Assembly (NCBI GenBank): GCA_965153355.1
Contig: OZ231127.1
Location: 70,122,001 to 70,186,000, forward strand
DNA from: Flaccisagitta enflata
Taxonomy: Eukaryota; Chaetognatha; Sagittoidea; Aphragmophora
Direction: 5' to 3'
DNA length: 64,000 bases
The notes under the pieces were generated by a model. That model did not search any database and was not told where the DNA came from. It worked only from the letters and a program-made list of their open reading frames with translations. Of this stretch, positions 1 through 12,600 are shown in pieces (position 1 is the stretch's first letter; every line of letters begins with the position of its first letter). Position numbers and translations under genes: made by a program.

Positions 1-450
1 TATAAGAGACATGAGGCTGAGATTTGCCAAAATTTTAAGAACAAAATAAGAGAATGCCCAGGCTGAGATTCACTTTTGGAAATTTTTTAGAAAATTTTTT
101 TTTTGAGTCTCTTGATAAACCATATGACAATCCTAAAACTTTTTTCAAAAATTTATAAATTTTTCAGAAAAACACTTTCTTTTTTGGTTTTGTTTGTCAA
201 ATTGAACAAGATATTTCAAGTTTGATAGTAAGTAACAAGTTTTTAATTGAAGATACATAGAACACTACGAAATAGTGTATTTATACATTATTTTCCATAT
301 AAATAGTGTATTTATACATTATTTTCCATATTTCATGCGTCGCCAAAATAAGAACAATTTAAGAGAATTTGAGCCTCAAAACAGCAAAAAATTTAAGAAC
401 ATCAAGGCTGAGTTTAAAAATCTTGTCTCTTATAAAAAAAAAAAAGTGTA
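1..450. repeat. MITE, TACACTTTTT family (copy 1, cut by window edge)
   Basis: The right end reads TCTTATAAAAA...AAGTGTA (ends 450) and matches the right ends of the copies at 32621-33061 and 44190-44603. The body shares motifs such as TTTAAGAACA and GAGCCTCAAA with the 44190 copy. Inside is a 30-bp tandem duplication (about 270-330, ATAGTGTATTTATACATT). The terminal TA and complementary ends suggest a Tc1/mariner-type non-autonomous element; no transposase is seen. Confidence 0.75.
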
Positions 451-650
<200 letters not shown>

Positions 651-1034
651 GTGCAAATCATTGAGCATCGTAAGACAGAAAAAAACTACGTCAATGCCGA
701 AAAAACCAATCGGGCTGCGAGATTATGTCGTAATCTCGCAATTTTGAAGCAATCTCTGTCTCTGAATACGAACGCTCACAGAGGGAGAGAGCTTAAAGCG
801 TTATCAGTGTCTCTGTCTTTTTTTACGCTTTTCTCTTCGCTGAAAGTTTTTTTCAGGGGGCGGGGGGGGGGGGGAGGGGGAAGAGGATGCAGTTTTTGTA
901 CAAGGGTGAATTTCACACCATGCCCTGTCCATTTGACGTCATGTTAATTCGGTCCGTCGATGTGAACATTTGTCAGATGTTTGTGCGACATCTTTTCTCC
1001 GTCTTAACGTCATATTTTCTCTCTTTTCTCTTTT

Positions 1035-1177
1035 AGTTGCGGACACGCAATTTTATGAGAGGCTTTGTCCGTCCGTCCGTCCATCCATCCGTCCGTCCGT
1101 CCATCCATCCGTCCGTCCGTCTGTCCGACGAACCGACGGACGGACAAAGTCTCTTATAGAGTTGCCTGTCCGCAACT
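1035..1177. repeat. hairpin-head element, type C, inverted pair
   Basis: The + strand head AGTTGCGGACACGCAA after CTTTTCTCTTTTAG is followed by a GTCC/CATCC tract. The same head then appears on the - strand, ending at 1177 (rc AGTTGCGGACAGGCAACT) with CTCTATAAGAG. The two heads face each other across the tetranucleotide tract. Confidence 0.8.
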
Positions 1178-1379
1178 AACAAGGGCACATTTTTTCATCC
1201 GGAGCTCGAAGAACGCAGCGTTGCCCGATCGAACTTGTTTGCTCTTTTTAGATGCGTCCTCGCATCTCTATAAGAGGGTGTGTCCCTTGGTAGGTAGGTA
1301 GGTAGGTAGGTCTGTCTGTCTGTCTGAATGTCCGTCCGGAACGCGAAATTTTTAAAATGCGATTTTCAAGGTTTTATCT

Positions 1380-1962
1380 TCATTTCTCTGCATGTCTCTT
1401 CATGTCTCTTATATTTCTTATGTCTCTTTCTTCTCTTTTGTCTCTTTTGTCTCTTTTGCCTCTTTTGTCTCTTTTGTCTCTTTTGTCTCTTTTGTCTCCT
1501 ATATGTCTCTTATGTCTCCTATATTTCTCTTACATCTCTCATGTCTCTTATTTCTCTTATGTATCTTAGGTCTCTTAGGTCTCTTAGGTCTCTTATATCT
1601 CTTATGTCTCTTTGTCTCTTTGTCTCTTTTGTCTACTATATATATCTTATGTCTCCTATATGTCTTGTATATCTCTTATGTCTCCTATTTCTCTTATGTA
1701 TCTTAGGTATCTTATGTCTCTTTGTCTCTTTTGTCTCTTTTGTCTCCTATATGTCTCCAATGTCTCCCTTATGTCTCTTATGTCTCATATATCTCTTATA
1801 TCACTTATGTCTCTTATATCTCTAAGGTCTCTAAGGTCTCTTTTGTCTCTTCATGTCTCTATATGTCTCTTTTGTCTCCTCATGTCTCCTCATGTCTCTT
1901 CATGTCTCTCCATATCTCTCCATGTCTCTCCATGTCCCTTCATGTCTCTTTGTGAGGATGAG
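1380..1962. repeat. minisatellite, ~10-15 bp TCTCTTATGTC units
   Basis: Degenerate array of units such as CTCTTTTGT, CTCTTATGT, CTCCTATATGT and CTCTTCATGT. It gives open frames in all three + frames (Leu/Ser/Val-rich), which shows they are not genes. Confidence 0.9.
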
Positions 1963-1963
1963 A

Positions 1964-2131
1964 CGGGGAAGGGGTGAGGAGGCGTGGGAGGAGGGGGGAG
2001 GCGTGGGGGGAGGGGGGGGAGGCGTGGGGGAGGAGGCGTGGGGGGAGGCGTGGGGGGGGGAGGAGGCGTGGGGGGGAGGCGTGGGAGGGAGGCGTGGGGG
2101 GGAGGGGGAGGCGTGGGGGGAGGGAGGAATT
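1964..2131. repeat. G-rich minisatellite, GGAGGCGTGGGG units
   Basis: Array of GGAGGCGTGG units with intervening G-runs, strongly strand-biased. G-runs of three or more occur throughout, so G-quadruplex formation is possible. It sits inside the type A element at 1250-2265. Confidence 0.9.
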
Positions 2132-2451
2132 GGTTTATATTTTTCTCTTTATATCTTTTTATTTTCATACCATAACATCTTAATATCTTTATAGTATGTT
2201 AATAATTTGTATGATAATATCTTACATCCAAAGAGGACGCATCTATTGGACATCTCTTGGCCTTGTTCTTCCTTCTCTCCACTTCTATCCACATCCACTC
2301 TCTCATCGCCTAGAGGCTCCTTTAGACCATAAGTCCGTTGAGCCCGAAAGTCTTGACTGCTTTGCGGAATCGCTACATAAATCGCTTCTTGGTACAACCC
2401 GACATTGTGAGAGGGAGATATTCAAGCGTATGTGTAGTACATAAATGAGCC

Positions 2452-2620
<169 letters not shown>

Positions 2621-2867
2621 TGATCAGACACAAAGACAAACAGACAAGCATATAATATTTATTGCATATCGACAACCCTGAATCAAGAAATACGGAGACC
2701 GAGACCGAGACACAATTCCCAAAGAGCTGGTAAAACTTTTACTAAAAGAGAAACATAAGTTAGATCTTGACAGACATTAGATAGACCTTGACGGAAAAAT
2801 GAGATTTAAAGAGCTGTCTTCCAAGTTAAATATGCCAACAGACAAGAATAATTCGGCATAACTATAA

Positions 2868-2871
2868 AGGA

Positions 2872-2951
<80 letters not shown>

Positions 2952-2978
2952 AGGAAAGAAAGAAAGAAAGAAGGAAAG
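2868..2978. repeat. (GAAA)n microsatellite
   Basis: Pure AAAG/GAAA array with a few G substitutions near its right end. Confidence 0.97.
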
Positions 2979-3018
2979 AGAAAAACAAAACAAAATGAAT
3001 AATATAGTTGATACTAGA

Positions 3019-3372
3019 CTACGTTTGTCAGAGTGCCCAGAAAAGCCAAAATTGTACTTCGCCTGGCAAAAATATTTTTCCTTTGCAAAAATGCTTTCAA
3101 ATGAGCCAATGCGCAATTTTCAAATCAATCAGGAACCATCTTTAGGATGACTTTGAAGTTTCCATATATTTGTATGAGAGAGACAAAATTTGCATAATAG
3201 AAAAATAGATTCCAATGATGATTCAATGTACTCTTCAACCTTACCCTAAAGATGGATCCTGATTGATTTGAAAGTCGTACAATGGCTCATTTGAAAGCAT
3301 TTTTGCAAAGGAAAAATATTTTTGCCAGGCGAAGTACAATTTTGGCTTTTCTGGGCACTCTGACGGACGTAT
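3019..3372. repeat. short foldback element
   Basis: The left arm (about 3019-3150, containing CAGAGTGCCCAGAAAAGCC) is the inverse of the right arm (about 3244-3372, containing GGCTTTTCTGGGCACTCTG). The spacer is about 95 bp. There is no coding capacity. Confidence 0.9.
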
Positions 3373-3409
3373 GAAAAGTGGAACAATATCCCTCACTATA
3401 CCCATTCAG

Positions 3410-3648
3410 GGAATCAAACCGAAGCACATATACTAAAAGAAGACGACAGAGGAGACGGAAGGCGAAAAAGACGGAAAAGCTCGCAGGAAAAAACAAAGAG
3501 GATGAAAAGATAGCTGGACAAAAGAAAAAAGCGCTTACAAAGAAAAACAAAAAGACTGAAAAGAAAGCTGGTCAAGAGAAGAAAAAGCTCACAAAGAAAA
3601 GCAAGAAGGATGGAAAGTCTAGAGGAAAAACAGTGGAAGCCGGGCAAT
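3410..3648 (+). CDS. exon: Lys/Arg-rich segment
   Basis: The acceptor is CACTATACCCATTCAG|G and the donor CAAT|GTAAGT. The frame is open throughout and leaves one base (phase 1), matching the next exon. Composition is over 40% Lys/Arg with recurring AGxxK motifs (EKLAGKN, EKIAGQK, EKKAGQE), so it is probably an internally duplicated basic tail or linker. The acceptor lies in a dispersed repeat (GGAACAATATCCCTC), so the 5' limit is less certain than the 3' limit. Confidence 0.6.
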
Positions 3649-6600
3649 GTAAGTATTCTGGAACACGACATACATTACAGTATCGTTACAAGGTTTGTCC
3701 ACTGGTCCGCCTGGCCGTCCATCCATTACTCCAGTTGATAATATTGATAATAGTGATCATAACAATCATAGCAATCATATCTTTTGAATCATGTTCCTAA
3801 GATTGAGAAGAAAAAATAATCTCAGTTTTCTTAGATCATTTCATGTTTTTCCCATTATTTCATGCAGTTTTAAGGTAGTAGGGTTTGAGGGTTCCAACCA
3901 TTTGATGCATGACTGGTTTCTATTTTTAGTCGCGTGCCACGCGACTCTACACCCCGCTATGTCGGTCCGTCGGTCCGTCGGTTGGTCGGTCCCCTTTTTA
4001 CTTTTTCGGCGTTTTTGAGCTTTTTGAGAGTATGGCTTCTGCCCAGATGCCCTAGTGACTTTCTCCAGCACTGCTCCTGCCCACCCGCAAAAATTTAGGA
4101 AAGATATGGTAATGCTCTCAATGTGTATTCACCTAGACATTTCATGAAAACGTTTTCAATTTTTGCCTGTTCATATTTGCCTCTTAGTAGTTTAAGCATT
4201 CCTAAATATAAAGTCCTTGAAAGCTTGATGACAAATGTCTAGGGAAAGCACTGTTATATGCAAAACTCATCATAGCATTGATCCCATAGCTTTACCAAGA
4301 AGATCTCTTTATATCACCTACTGCTACAATTCAATAGCAGTTCATTACACATAGTGAAGGTCAATCTTTCAGTCCAGTCATAACCCTGAAAATCCCTGTG
4401 CTCAGAGCTCAGTAGACACAGTGGGCCTTAATTGGATTCAAGTTTAAAAAAATCCTCCATGGTAGTGACTTGCATAAGCAGGTGTATCTTATGACGGAAA
4501 ATTGATGTTGACCTTTAAAAAAAAATTTCACTAGAATTTTTTTTGCAAAAATAATTAGAACGCTTGAAATTTTTTAGATACTTGATATGAATCTTTAGGA
4601 TATATGTATTTTGTTATTCAGACTCAAGATCTATATTCCGGGTGAAATTTCCAACCATTTGATAGGTCGCACTATACAAAATTTTCATATTTAATTTCAC
4701 CGTTATAACAAAAACAATGGTGGTCTAGAATATGAAATTCTTAGTTTTTCATGAAAATATACACTGGGTGCGTTTCTACTCCAAGCCAGATTCGCGTTTC
4801 TGAGGCAGGTTTTGAAATTCGCGTTTTTATGACCCTCATCCTGAAAAAATATTGGCCTCTTGCAGGGATCGAACCCAGGTTCAAAAGTAATGTTACATTG
4901 GATTTGAAGTCTACGACCTAACCACCTGCGCCACTGAGAATTGTTCCTTAGGAATTTTTTTAAGACAGAAGCAATAGAATTAGAATTAAGATAGCCATTA
5001 CAGAACCGAACTCCCATAAAGTGATCCAAAGTTCTAGAATAAGCCCACTGAAATTCCCCTGACTTGAGGGATTGCCTTAATGGCGTAGCTGGTAAGGGCG
5101 TTCACTTCAGCTATTTAAAAGTCAATTACATCAGACAACTCTGAGTAAGATCGAATCTACCTTGTGCATCAAATTTTTTCAGGAAGAGTGAAGTAAAATC
5201 GCGATTTTCAAAACCCACATTAGAAACGTGTTTCTGTCTTTGAGTAGAAACACACCCACTGTGACCTATCAAATGATTGGAAATTTCACCAGGAATATGA
5301 ATCTTGAATCAGAATCTCAAAACCTATCAACCATGAAGATTTATACCCCGTGTTCAATCTCAAAGTGGGAAAAGTAAAAGCTCACAACCCTAAACGCAAC
5401 TAGTCAGTGATTTCAAATCATTTTTCTCTTGTAGTATTATGTTTGATGTCTTTTGTATAAAGATTTCATTGGTCTAGCCCTGATAGTTTGTCCACAACAT
5501 CAATTTTAAGTAAAACAAGTATACTACCTGAATTAAAAAAAACGCAAGTTTTTTCTATGCCAATTTACGCGCCTTTGGCTAAGTTAAGAAACAATTCATT
5601 GGTGACCAAATTGAAGCTTTTTTCAAGGGCTTTCTTTTTAGCGCAATCCCACATTTGTAGCTTTATTCGTTTAGAAGTTACATTCAAATGAAGGTGAGTA
5701 AGTCAAAATTTCATTTCGCAGTTGGAGGAGAAAGAGGCCATTTCTAATTGAATATTATTTCTCTATGGTTGTCGTTTTTGTAACCATTTGAGCATTTATG
5801 CTCATTTTGTCATCAATTATGGTGCTCATATGAAAGTTACCCAATGTCTGCCATGAAAAATGACGCATTTATAGCGGGTAAGTGTGATAAAATGTCAAAA
5901 ATCATCATGGATATTTCCCAATACCATTGATTTTTTTTCCAAAATACCTCCTGCTTTTGCGCGGCTTTTTCTCATCAGTTACCGAATTCACTTGACTAAA
6001 ACTCTCAAATTTGATGGACAGAAGCTCTAAAAAAACTTGCCCTCAAAATGCCGTTCTTTAGTGAAATATAGTCCAATCTGAACAATCCTATGAAAAACTT
6101 GCGTTTTTTAGGTGCGACAAAGCACCTCTATAACTGGCTGTGTCCGTTGGTTGGTTGGTTGGTCGGTCTGTCGGGTAACGCATTCGTTCGACGATCCACA
6201 CGTCGCACCTTATTGGCCTACTTGGCCTTGTTTTAATTTGGGTAGTATAAAGGTTGCACTAAAAAACTCTCATTTTGATCATGATAGTTTTTCATAAAAT
6301 AAATCTAATTTCTAAGCAGATTTAGCTAAAAACACCAGATTGGTCTCAAATGAAGCATAATTTGAAAATGCTTACAGCTGAGACCAATCTGGCATGTGTT
6401 ATCAAGCCGTTTGAGAATTAAAGGCAGAATATTAAAAAACAGTGTTGACAGAAATATAAGTTTTTGAGCCTCAACTGTAAACACTTGTTTTACTTCAAAT
6501 TGACGTTGTGGACTAACTATTTAGGCTAGACCAATGAAATTTGTACACAAAAAACGTCAAATATATTACTACAAGAAAAAACTGGTTTGAAACCACTGAC

Positions 6601-9600
6601 CGAGTGCGTTTAGAAATGTAAGCTTTTTACTTTTCCCACTTTGAGATTGAACACCCTGCATCAAATATTTAAAAATTTGAAACATTTTAGTGATTTTTCC
6701 AAAAATTTACAAGGGAAATTTTTTTTAAGCGTCAACATCAATCCTCCACTTTAAAACATACCTGCTTATGCAAGACGCTACCATTGGGGATTTTTTTAAC
6801 TCATATCCAATCAAGGCCCACTGTGTAGAGGACGCATCGTTGCCCTATCGGACTTGTTTTTTTCATTTTGCGATTTGCAGTAATGGCCATGTCAGAAGTT
6901 ACAGTCAGTGGAGGCTCTGCACATGCATCTTCCTTTTGGGATGCAAATTGGGATCCTGAAAATGCTTTCAAACTTGGCCACAAAAACGGATGGCATGATG
7001 GAAAGAACGTCAAAGTCTTTCCACAGCTGATTTGGTACAACTTCCCGAAAGAAAAAGCCTTTGTTCCGGCGCGAATCTCCTTCAGACCCAGAAACAACAT
7101 CCGGTTCAAGATTCAAGGTATTTATTTACTACATGTACATGCTCTTTGAGCAGCAGCCCCGAAGGACTCATGTCATGTTGGACACAGGGGTAAATTTCCA
7201 TCTGTTTTTGTACAATGTTCTTTCCACCCTTTAGTTTAAATCAGCCTTCTTAATCCGGAAACTGGTCATCTGACGCTAACAATGAGCCGTCTGAGGTCTT
7301 ATACCCTGCAATCAAAAGTAACTGATACCAGTAAAACCTTCATGGTGCCTAAAGTATTCATTTTGAGAAATTTTGACTGGTTCTGTCTGAAAGCACATTA
7401 CCTACCATTTGTTCATGCAAAAATTCAAAGCACTGGCTTTAGCGGTTTAGCTTCCACCTACTTTCAAAACTTGATAGAATTTTGAGTAATTTTACCAAAA
7501 AATTGTGTTTTTAAGCAAGTTAATGTAAATATATCTATGTAATTTTCATAATGATTCGTAAAAAACATCTGATTGTTCATAACTGAGAGGTAATTGACCC
7601 TTCTGTTGCAAGATTTTTGAGTTTTTGCCATTTCTGTGGAGATTTAGGTTTTAAACAACCAGTGATGTGACACAAAACCTGCTCAAACAAGAAAAATCAG
7701 AGGAAAAAAATAAAATTGCCCGATGAATTTCTGTATTTTGGTATGTTTTTGTAGAAATGTGTAAGCTGAGACTAATATCTTACTTTTAAGACCAATCTGG
7801 TGATTTCTGATCAATTTGTAATAAAATAACATTGATTTAAAGCTACAGAGGTCAGCTTATCAATATTTTCAGAAACCTCACAAGGGGTAAATCACATCTT
7901 TAGTCAAATCTAAGTGAAAGCTAAACCACTGCTTATCAATATTTTCAGAAACCTCACAAGGGGTAAATCACATCTTTAGTCAAATCTAAGTGAAAGCTAA
8001 ACCACTGCTTTGAAATTTTGCATGAGTAAATGGTAGGTTATGTGCTTTCAGACAAATCCAATCTGAATTATCAAAAATAAATACTTTAGGCACTATGAAG
8101 GTTTTGCTGGTATCAGTTGCTTTTGATTGCAGGGTATCAGCCATTTGAGACTTGAAATCATCCTTATGAAACTTGAAATTATCCCTCTCAGAACTGAAAA
8201 ATCAACCTTTTCATACCTGAAATCAGTCCTGAATCCTAAATCCTAAGGAAATTCACCCCTGTGTTGTAAATGACATTTGCCCTTTGACTCAAAAGGAGAG
8301 CAGAGCAGTGGTTTCAAAGGCTTTGAGACCACTACTCTGCTCTCCCTTCATAACTTTTTGAATGCAAATGAGCAAGGCAACGGGTACCGCAGGCTGTATG
8401 CGACCATAAATGGCTAGTTTGTTTAGCCACGAGTAAAATAATTCGACTTTAATTTGACTGATTCGGTGAAGCTCTTCTAGGGTTTCAATCAGTATTACGG
8501 TATTTTCTCTAAAAAGCGCCCCGGGCGCTTTTGAAATTGAAATATGACTTTGCTTTTTAACCCTCCAAATAGCGCCCCCTTTGTATTGAAGATAAACAAT
8601 TATTCGATCCATCTTTTCACACCCCCCTCTACATAGCCCCTCAAAGAAAAACCAAAAAACCGTTTCTGGGGACCCCAAGAACTATCATCCAGGATGTCTT
8701 GGCTACCCAAAAGAACATCAGACGAAATCATTTGAAGGCAAAATTTAGATTAATGTTATTTTTTTTGCAAAAATCAAGCATTTTTTAGCATATTTGGCAC
8801 TTTTTCTGATCATATAGCTTCCTAAACTTTAGAAAATACCTGAAAAGTGTAGGGATACCTGATATACAACTGCTTTTACCATTTCAAGCTAGTTCTGGTT
8901 AATATTTTAAAGATTAGAGCAAAAAAATAGCAGAAAAACAGCAAATTAAGCCATTTTTTCACATTTTTTCTGTCTAAAATTGTTCTAGCTATTTCAAAAA
9001 CGCCGTTAACTATAAAAAGCGTGTGGGAACAGTTGAACTTCAAATGGTTTCACTATTTTTTGCAAGTTTGATGAAATATCTGTCACCCTAAAAGATTAAA
9101 AAATGATTTAAAACAATAAATTTAGGTTTTTTTAATTAATTTAAGGCTTTTGAGTTTTAAATACCCTCAAATTATTTTATAGAAGTATGAATGTATACAT
9201 TTTATACATTTTTACGTATAATTGACTAAAGTGTATTTTTGAAAATATTTGATTAACTAAAGGCTTAATCATATTTTTGTTTTGACCATTTTTAAGCCCT
9301 TAAGTGTTAAGCATATAAAAATATATAACCCACTGTATAGCTTTAACAGCATTAGAAAGCAGAAATATGTTTTGTTATTTCTTAGGGAGACATGCAGAGA
9401 GGGGTGTATACATGTATACATAGACAATAGCGTAGTGTACAAGCAACTAAAAGTCTGCTTAATTAGAAGATGTGTATCCAGCCTTGTTTACAATGGTTCC
9501 TCTGTTACATGCGTGGAAGGCAGCCAAAGCTAATCATCCAATAACAACATTAGTGCAGAAATTTTTTTGGCTCCTAAGGCTATATTTTAGGTAATATGTT

Positions 9601-12600
9601 TTAAATAGCTATCTAATAAAGGGATAGAAAAAAAAATAGTTTGAGGGTATTTAAAACTCAAAAGCCTTAAATTACTTAAAAAACCCTAGATTTACTGTTT
9701 TAAGTCATTTTTTAATCTTTTAGGGTAACAGATATTTCATCAAACTTGCAAAGAATAGTGAAACCATTTGTAGTTCAACTGTTCCCACACACTTTTTATA
9801 GTTTACAGGGTTTTTGAAGTAGCTAGAACAATTTTAGGCAGAAAAAATGTGAAAAAATGGCTTAATTTGCTGTTTTTCTGCTATTTTCTTGCTCTAATCT
9901 GTTAAATATTAACCAGAACTAGCTTAAAATGGTAAAAGCAGTTGTATATCAGGTATCCCTACACTTTTCAGGTATTTTCTAAAGTTTAGGAAGCTATATG
10001 ATCAGAAAAAGGGCCAAATATGCTAAAAAATGCTTGATTTTTGCAAATAAAATAACATAAATCTAAATTTTGCCTTTAAATGATTTCGTCTGATGTTCTT
10101 TTGGGTAGCCAAGACATCCTAGATGATAGTTCTTGGGGTCCCCAGAAACGGTTTTTTTGTTTTCCTTTGGGGGGCTATCTAGAGGGGGGTGTTCATGAAA
10201 GGCAATCAAAATGCTAAATTTGACTTGAAATAGAGATATTCATTGCATATACAGTAGATCTCGTCTAGACTTGAGATAACGGGGGCAAGTATTGTAGATT
10301 AACAAATGAAGCCAGGGGATTGATATTTGGAACATAGACTAATAAAATGATGCTTTATTGCCCATGATAGTTGGTTGCCATGGAAACGCATTTCTATGTA
10401 TTTACGCTAAAGTATCAATATTTTGAGAAATTTTTTAAAATCAAATTTGCTACAACTTTCCCACAGTATGTTCTGTAAGAATGTCGCTCGTTTAGCGGTT
10501 GCTAGGGGTTGTCACACATGGATACGCTCCCTAGCAACGGCCAAACGAGCGATATTCTTACAGAACATACTGTGGGAAAGTTGTAGCAAATTTAATTCTA
10601 AGCAATGTTCCCTCAAAAAATTTCTCAAAATATTGATATTTTAGCATAAATACATAGAAATGCGTTTCCATGGCAACCAAGTATCATGGGGAATAAATCA
10701 TTCCTTTATTAATTTATATTCCAAATATCAGCCCTCTAGTTTCATTTGTTCTTCTATAGTGCTTGCCCCCGTTATCTCAAGTCTAGACGAGATCTACTGT
10801 ATCTGTTAGAAAGTCAGTGAAAATAGCTCATTGTGTTGTGATTTTACATAATTTTATTTTGTATATCTATGCAAATCTTTTCTGAAGAGTGTGACACTAA
10901 GAAAAACAATGGGGGGGGGGGGCGCTTTTTGGAAGTGGGGCGCTTTATGGAGAAAATACGGTACCTGTGTTGATTGTTTTCCTTCTATTACAATAAATCA
11001 ACGAGAAAAACAAGGCCAATACCCTACAGTCGCGTGCGGTTGTTAAGACTAAAATACCAAAAGACTAAAAGACTGAAAGACTAAAAGACTAAAAGACCAA
11101 AAGACTAGAAGACTAAATGTAAATTGTCTTGAAATAACTTAAAACTTAAAATACCGAAAAAAAAAATGAAAGAAAGCTAAATGACCGACCGACCAACCGA
11201 CGACCGACCGACAGACAGACGGACAGATGGGATGTAGAGTCGCACGCAACTAAAAATGAAGAACAAAGTTTTTAGTTGCGTGCTACGCGACTCTACACCC
11301 CTTTATGTCGGTCCGTCGGTCGGTTGGTTGGTTGGTCCCCTTTTTACTTTTTTGGAGTTTTTTAGCTTTCTGAGCCTACTCCTCCTGCTCAAATGGGACT
11401 GGGGTATCCGTGTGTCCGGCCTTGTTTTTATAAGTTGTCCGTCCCTCCAACAAACCATGTCTTTTTTCTTACAAGCTTCTGTCTATCTGTACAAGTAAGC
11501 TTCTCTACATCAATGTCACATACATTCACGACGTAGAATGGAGGGATATAAGTGGACCCGTCTTCAGCAAGTCCAATAAGTTCTTTTATCTTTTTTATAC
11601 CATCTTGCTCAGAAATATAGTCTCAGTAAAACAGAATTATTATTTATTGTTGTTATTTTTTATAAAAAGTTTGTACATTTCTGCACAAATATTTAATATA
11701 GGCTCTTATGGTACCATATACCCTTTGTATTCAATTGGGAAGAAATAGATGAAGGATTCATATACAATTTTGTAGAATCAGTTCTTCAAACTTTTCAGCA
11801 ATTTTTTCTTCACCACTTTCCCACCTATGTATATTCATTTTAAAATAAAATTGAAATAGTTTGTACAAGAAAAATCTGCTTGGCGGCATTAGACAGATCT
11901 TTCAAAGCTCTTTCTAATGGTCACCGATTTTCATATGATTTTTTAATGAGAAGCCTAGAAAAAGTGAAAATGAACAGGTTAATATTCTTCTCCTCTTTTT
12001 TTGCATATTTTCTGCTCTTTATGGATATGAACGTTTTTACTCTTTTAGCTCTAAAATCTAAACGAATTGAGCTACTGAGCTCTACTTGGTAAAATTTCAA
12101 AGATTTTTTCTTGCTTTTTCAATACGTTTTTTACAGTTGTTTGATCACAAATTAGCTATAGAGGTGAGACGATATTTTTGAGCAAGTTGGTACAATTTGT
12201 TAAAGAAATGTGTTCGATTTCGATTTCAATTTTTTGTTAAAAAGAACCTGTTGGACCTCTCTTTTTTTGCAAAAGTGATCTGATCGATAATTGATACTTT
12301 TAGGCAGGGCCAAGTCATTTTGGCTTTTCAAAATAAGGCATGACCAACAGGTTTATCTTTTTTTATTAAAAACGACCCATTCTTATTTCCTCTAAGGAGA
12401 ACTACAGATTCCTCGTCGTGTATATTCAGGTCCGACGATTTGGCAGTTTGTGGGTTCGAATGACGCGAATTGCCATTCCGGTGGTCGTTGGATCACTCTC
12501 TGCCAAGACATGTCCAACCAAGGATATCGTCACGAATACTGGACCAAATATTGTCACGTCAAAAAACACGTCACGACCAAGTTTCGGTGTTTGGGAATTT

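Larger units (their letters stand above)
1250..2265 (+). repeat. hairpin-head element, type A, with large minisatellite cargo
   Basis: The head AGATGCGTCCTCGCATCT follows a T-run and precedes CTCTATAAGAG and TAGG/TCTG tetranucleotides. The 3' part has GAGGACGCATCT (2232-2243), the reverse complement of the head start, and ends with GGCCTTG at 2265. The interior holds two minisatellites (1380-1962 and 1964-2131). I read this as one roughly 1-kb copy whose cargo has expanded. Confidence 0.7.
4412..6828. repeat. 2.4-kb composite foldback element
   Basis: The ends are inverse: ACACAGTGGGCCTTAATTGG at the left and CCAATCAAGGCCCACTGTGT at the right, continuing through CTTGCATAAGCAGGT near 4470 and its complement near 6760. 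A second inverted pair joins about 5345-5500 to about 6520-6660, and a third joins about 4618-4960 to about 5060-5335. A type D hairpin-head element is inserted in the right arm (6110-6230). No transposase is visible. Confidence 0.8.
8496..10963. repeat. nested MITE, TACGGTATTTTCTC termini
   Basis: TACGGTATTTTCTC (left) and GAGAAAATACGGTA (right), each next to an AAGCGCCCC / GGGGCGCTT motif, form imperfect terminal inverted repeats with TA at each edge. Two further inverted-repeat elements lie inside (8620-10191 and 10250-10801), so this looks like an older element hit twice. Confidence 0.65.

Noticed and set aside
1250-1290. CTCTATAAGAG read as a TATA-box promoter in every hairpin-head element
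   Set aside because: The motif is a small palindrome varying as CTCTTTAAGAG and CTTATGAGAG with pairing kept, so it fits a second hairpin better than a TATA box.
4866-5160. Functional tRNA genes
   Set aside because: A and B boxes are present but acceptor stems do not pair, and the two copies are inverted relics inside a foldback element.
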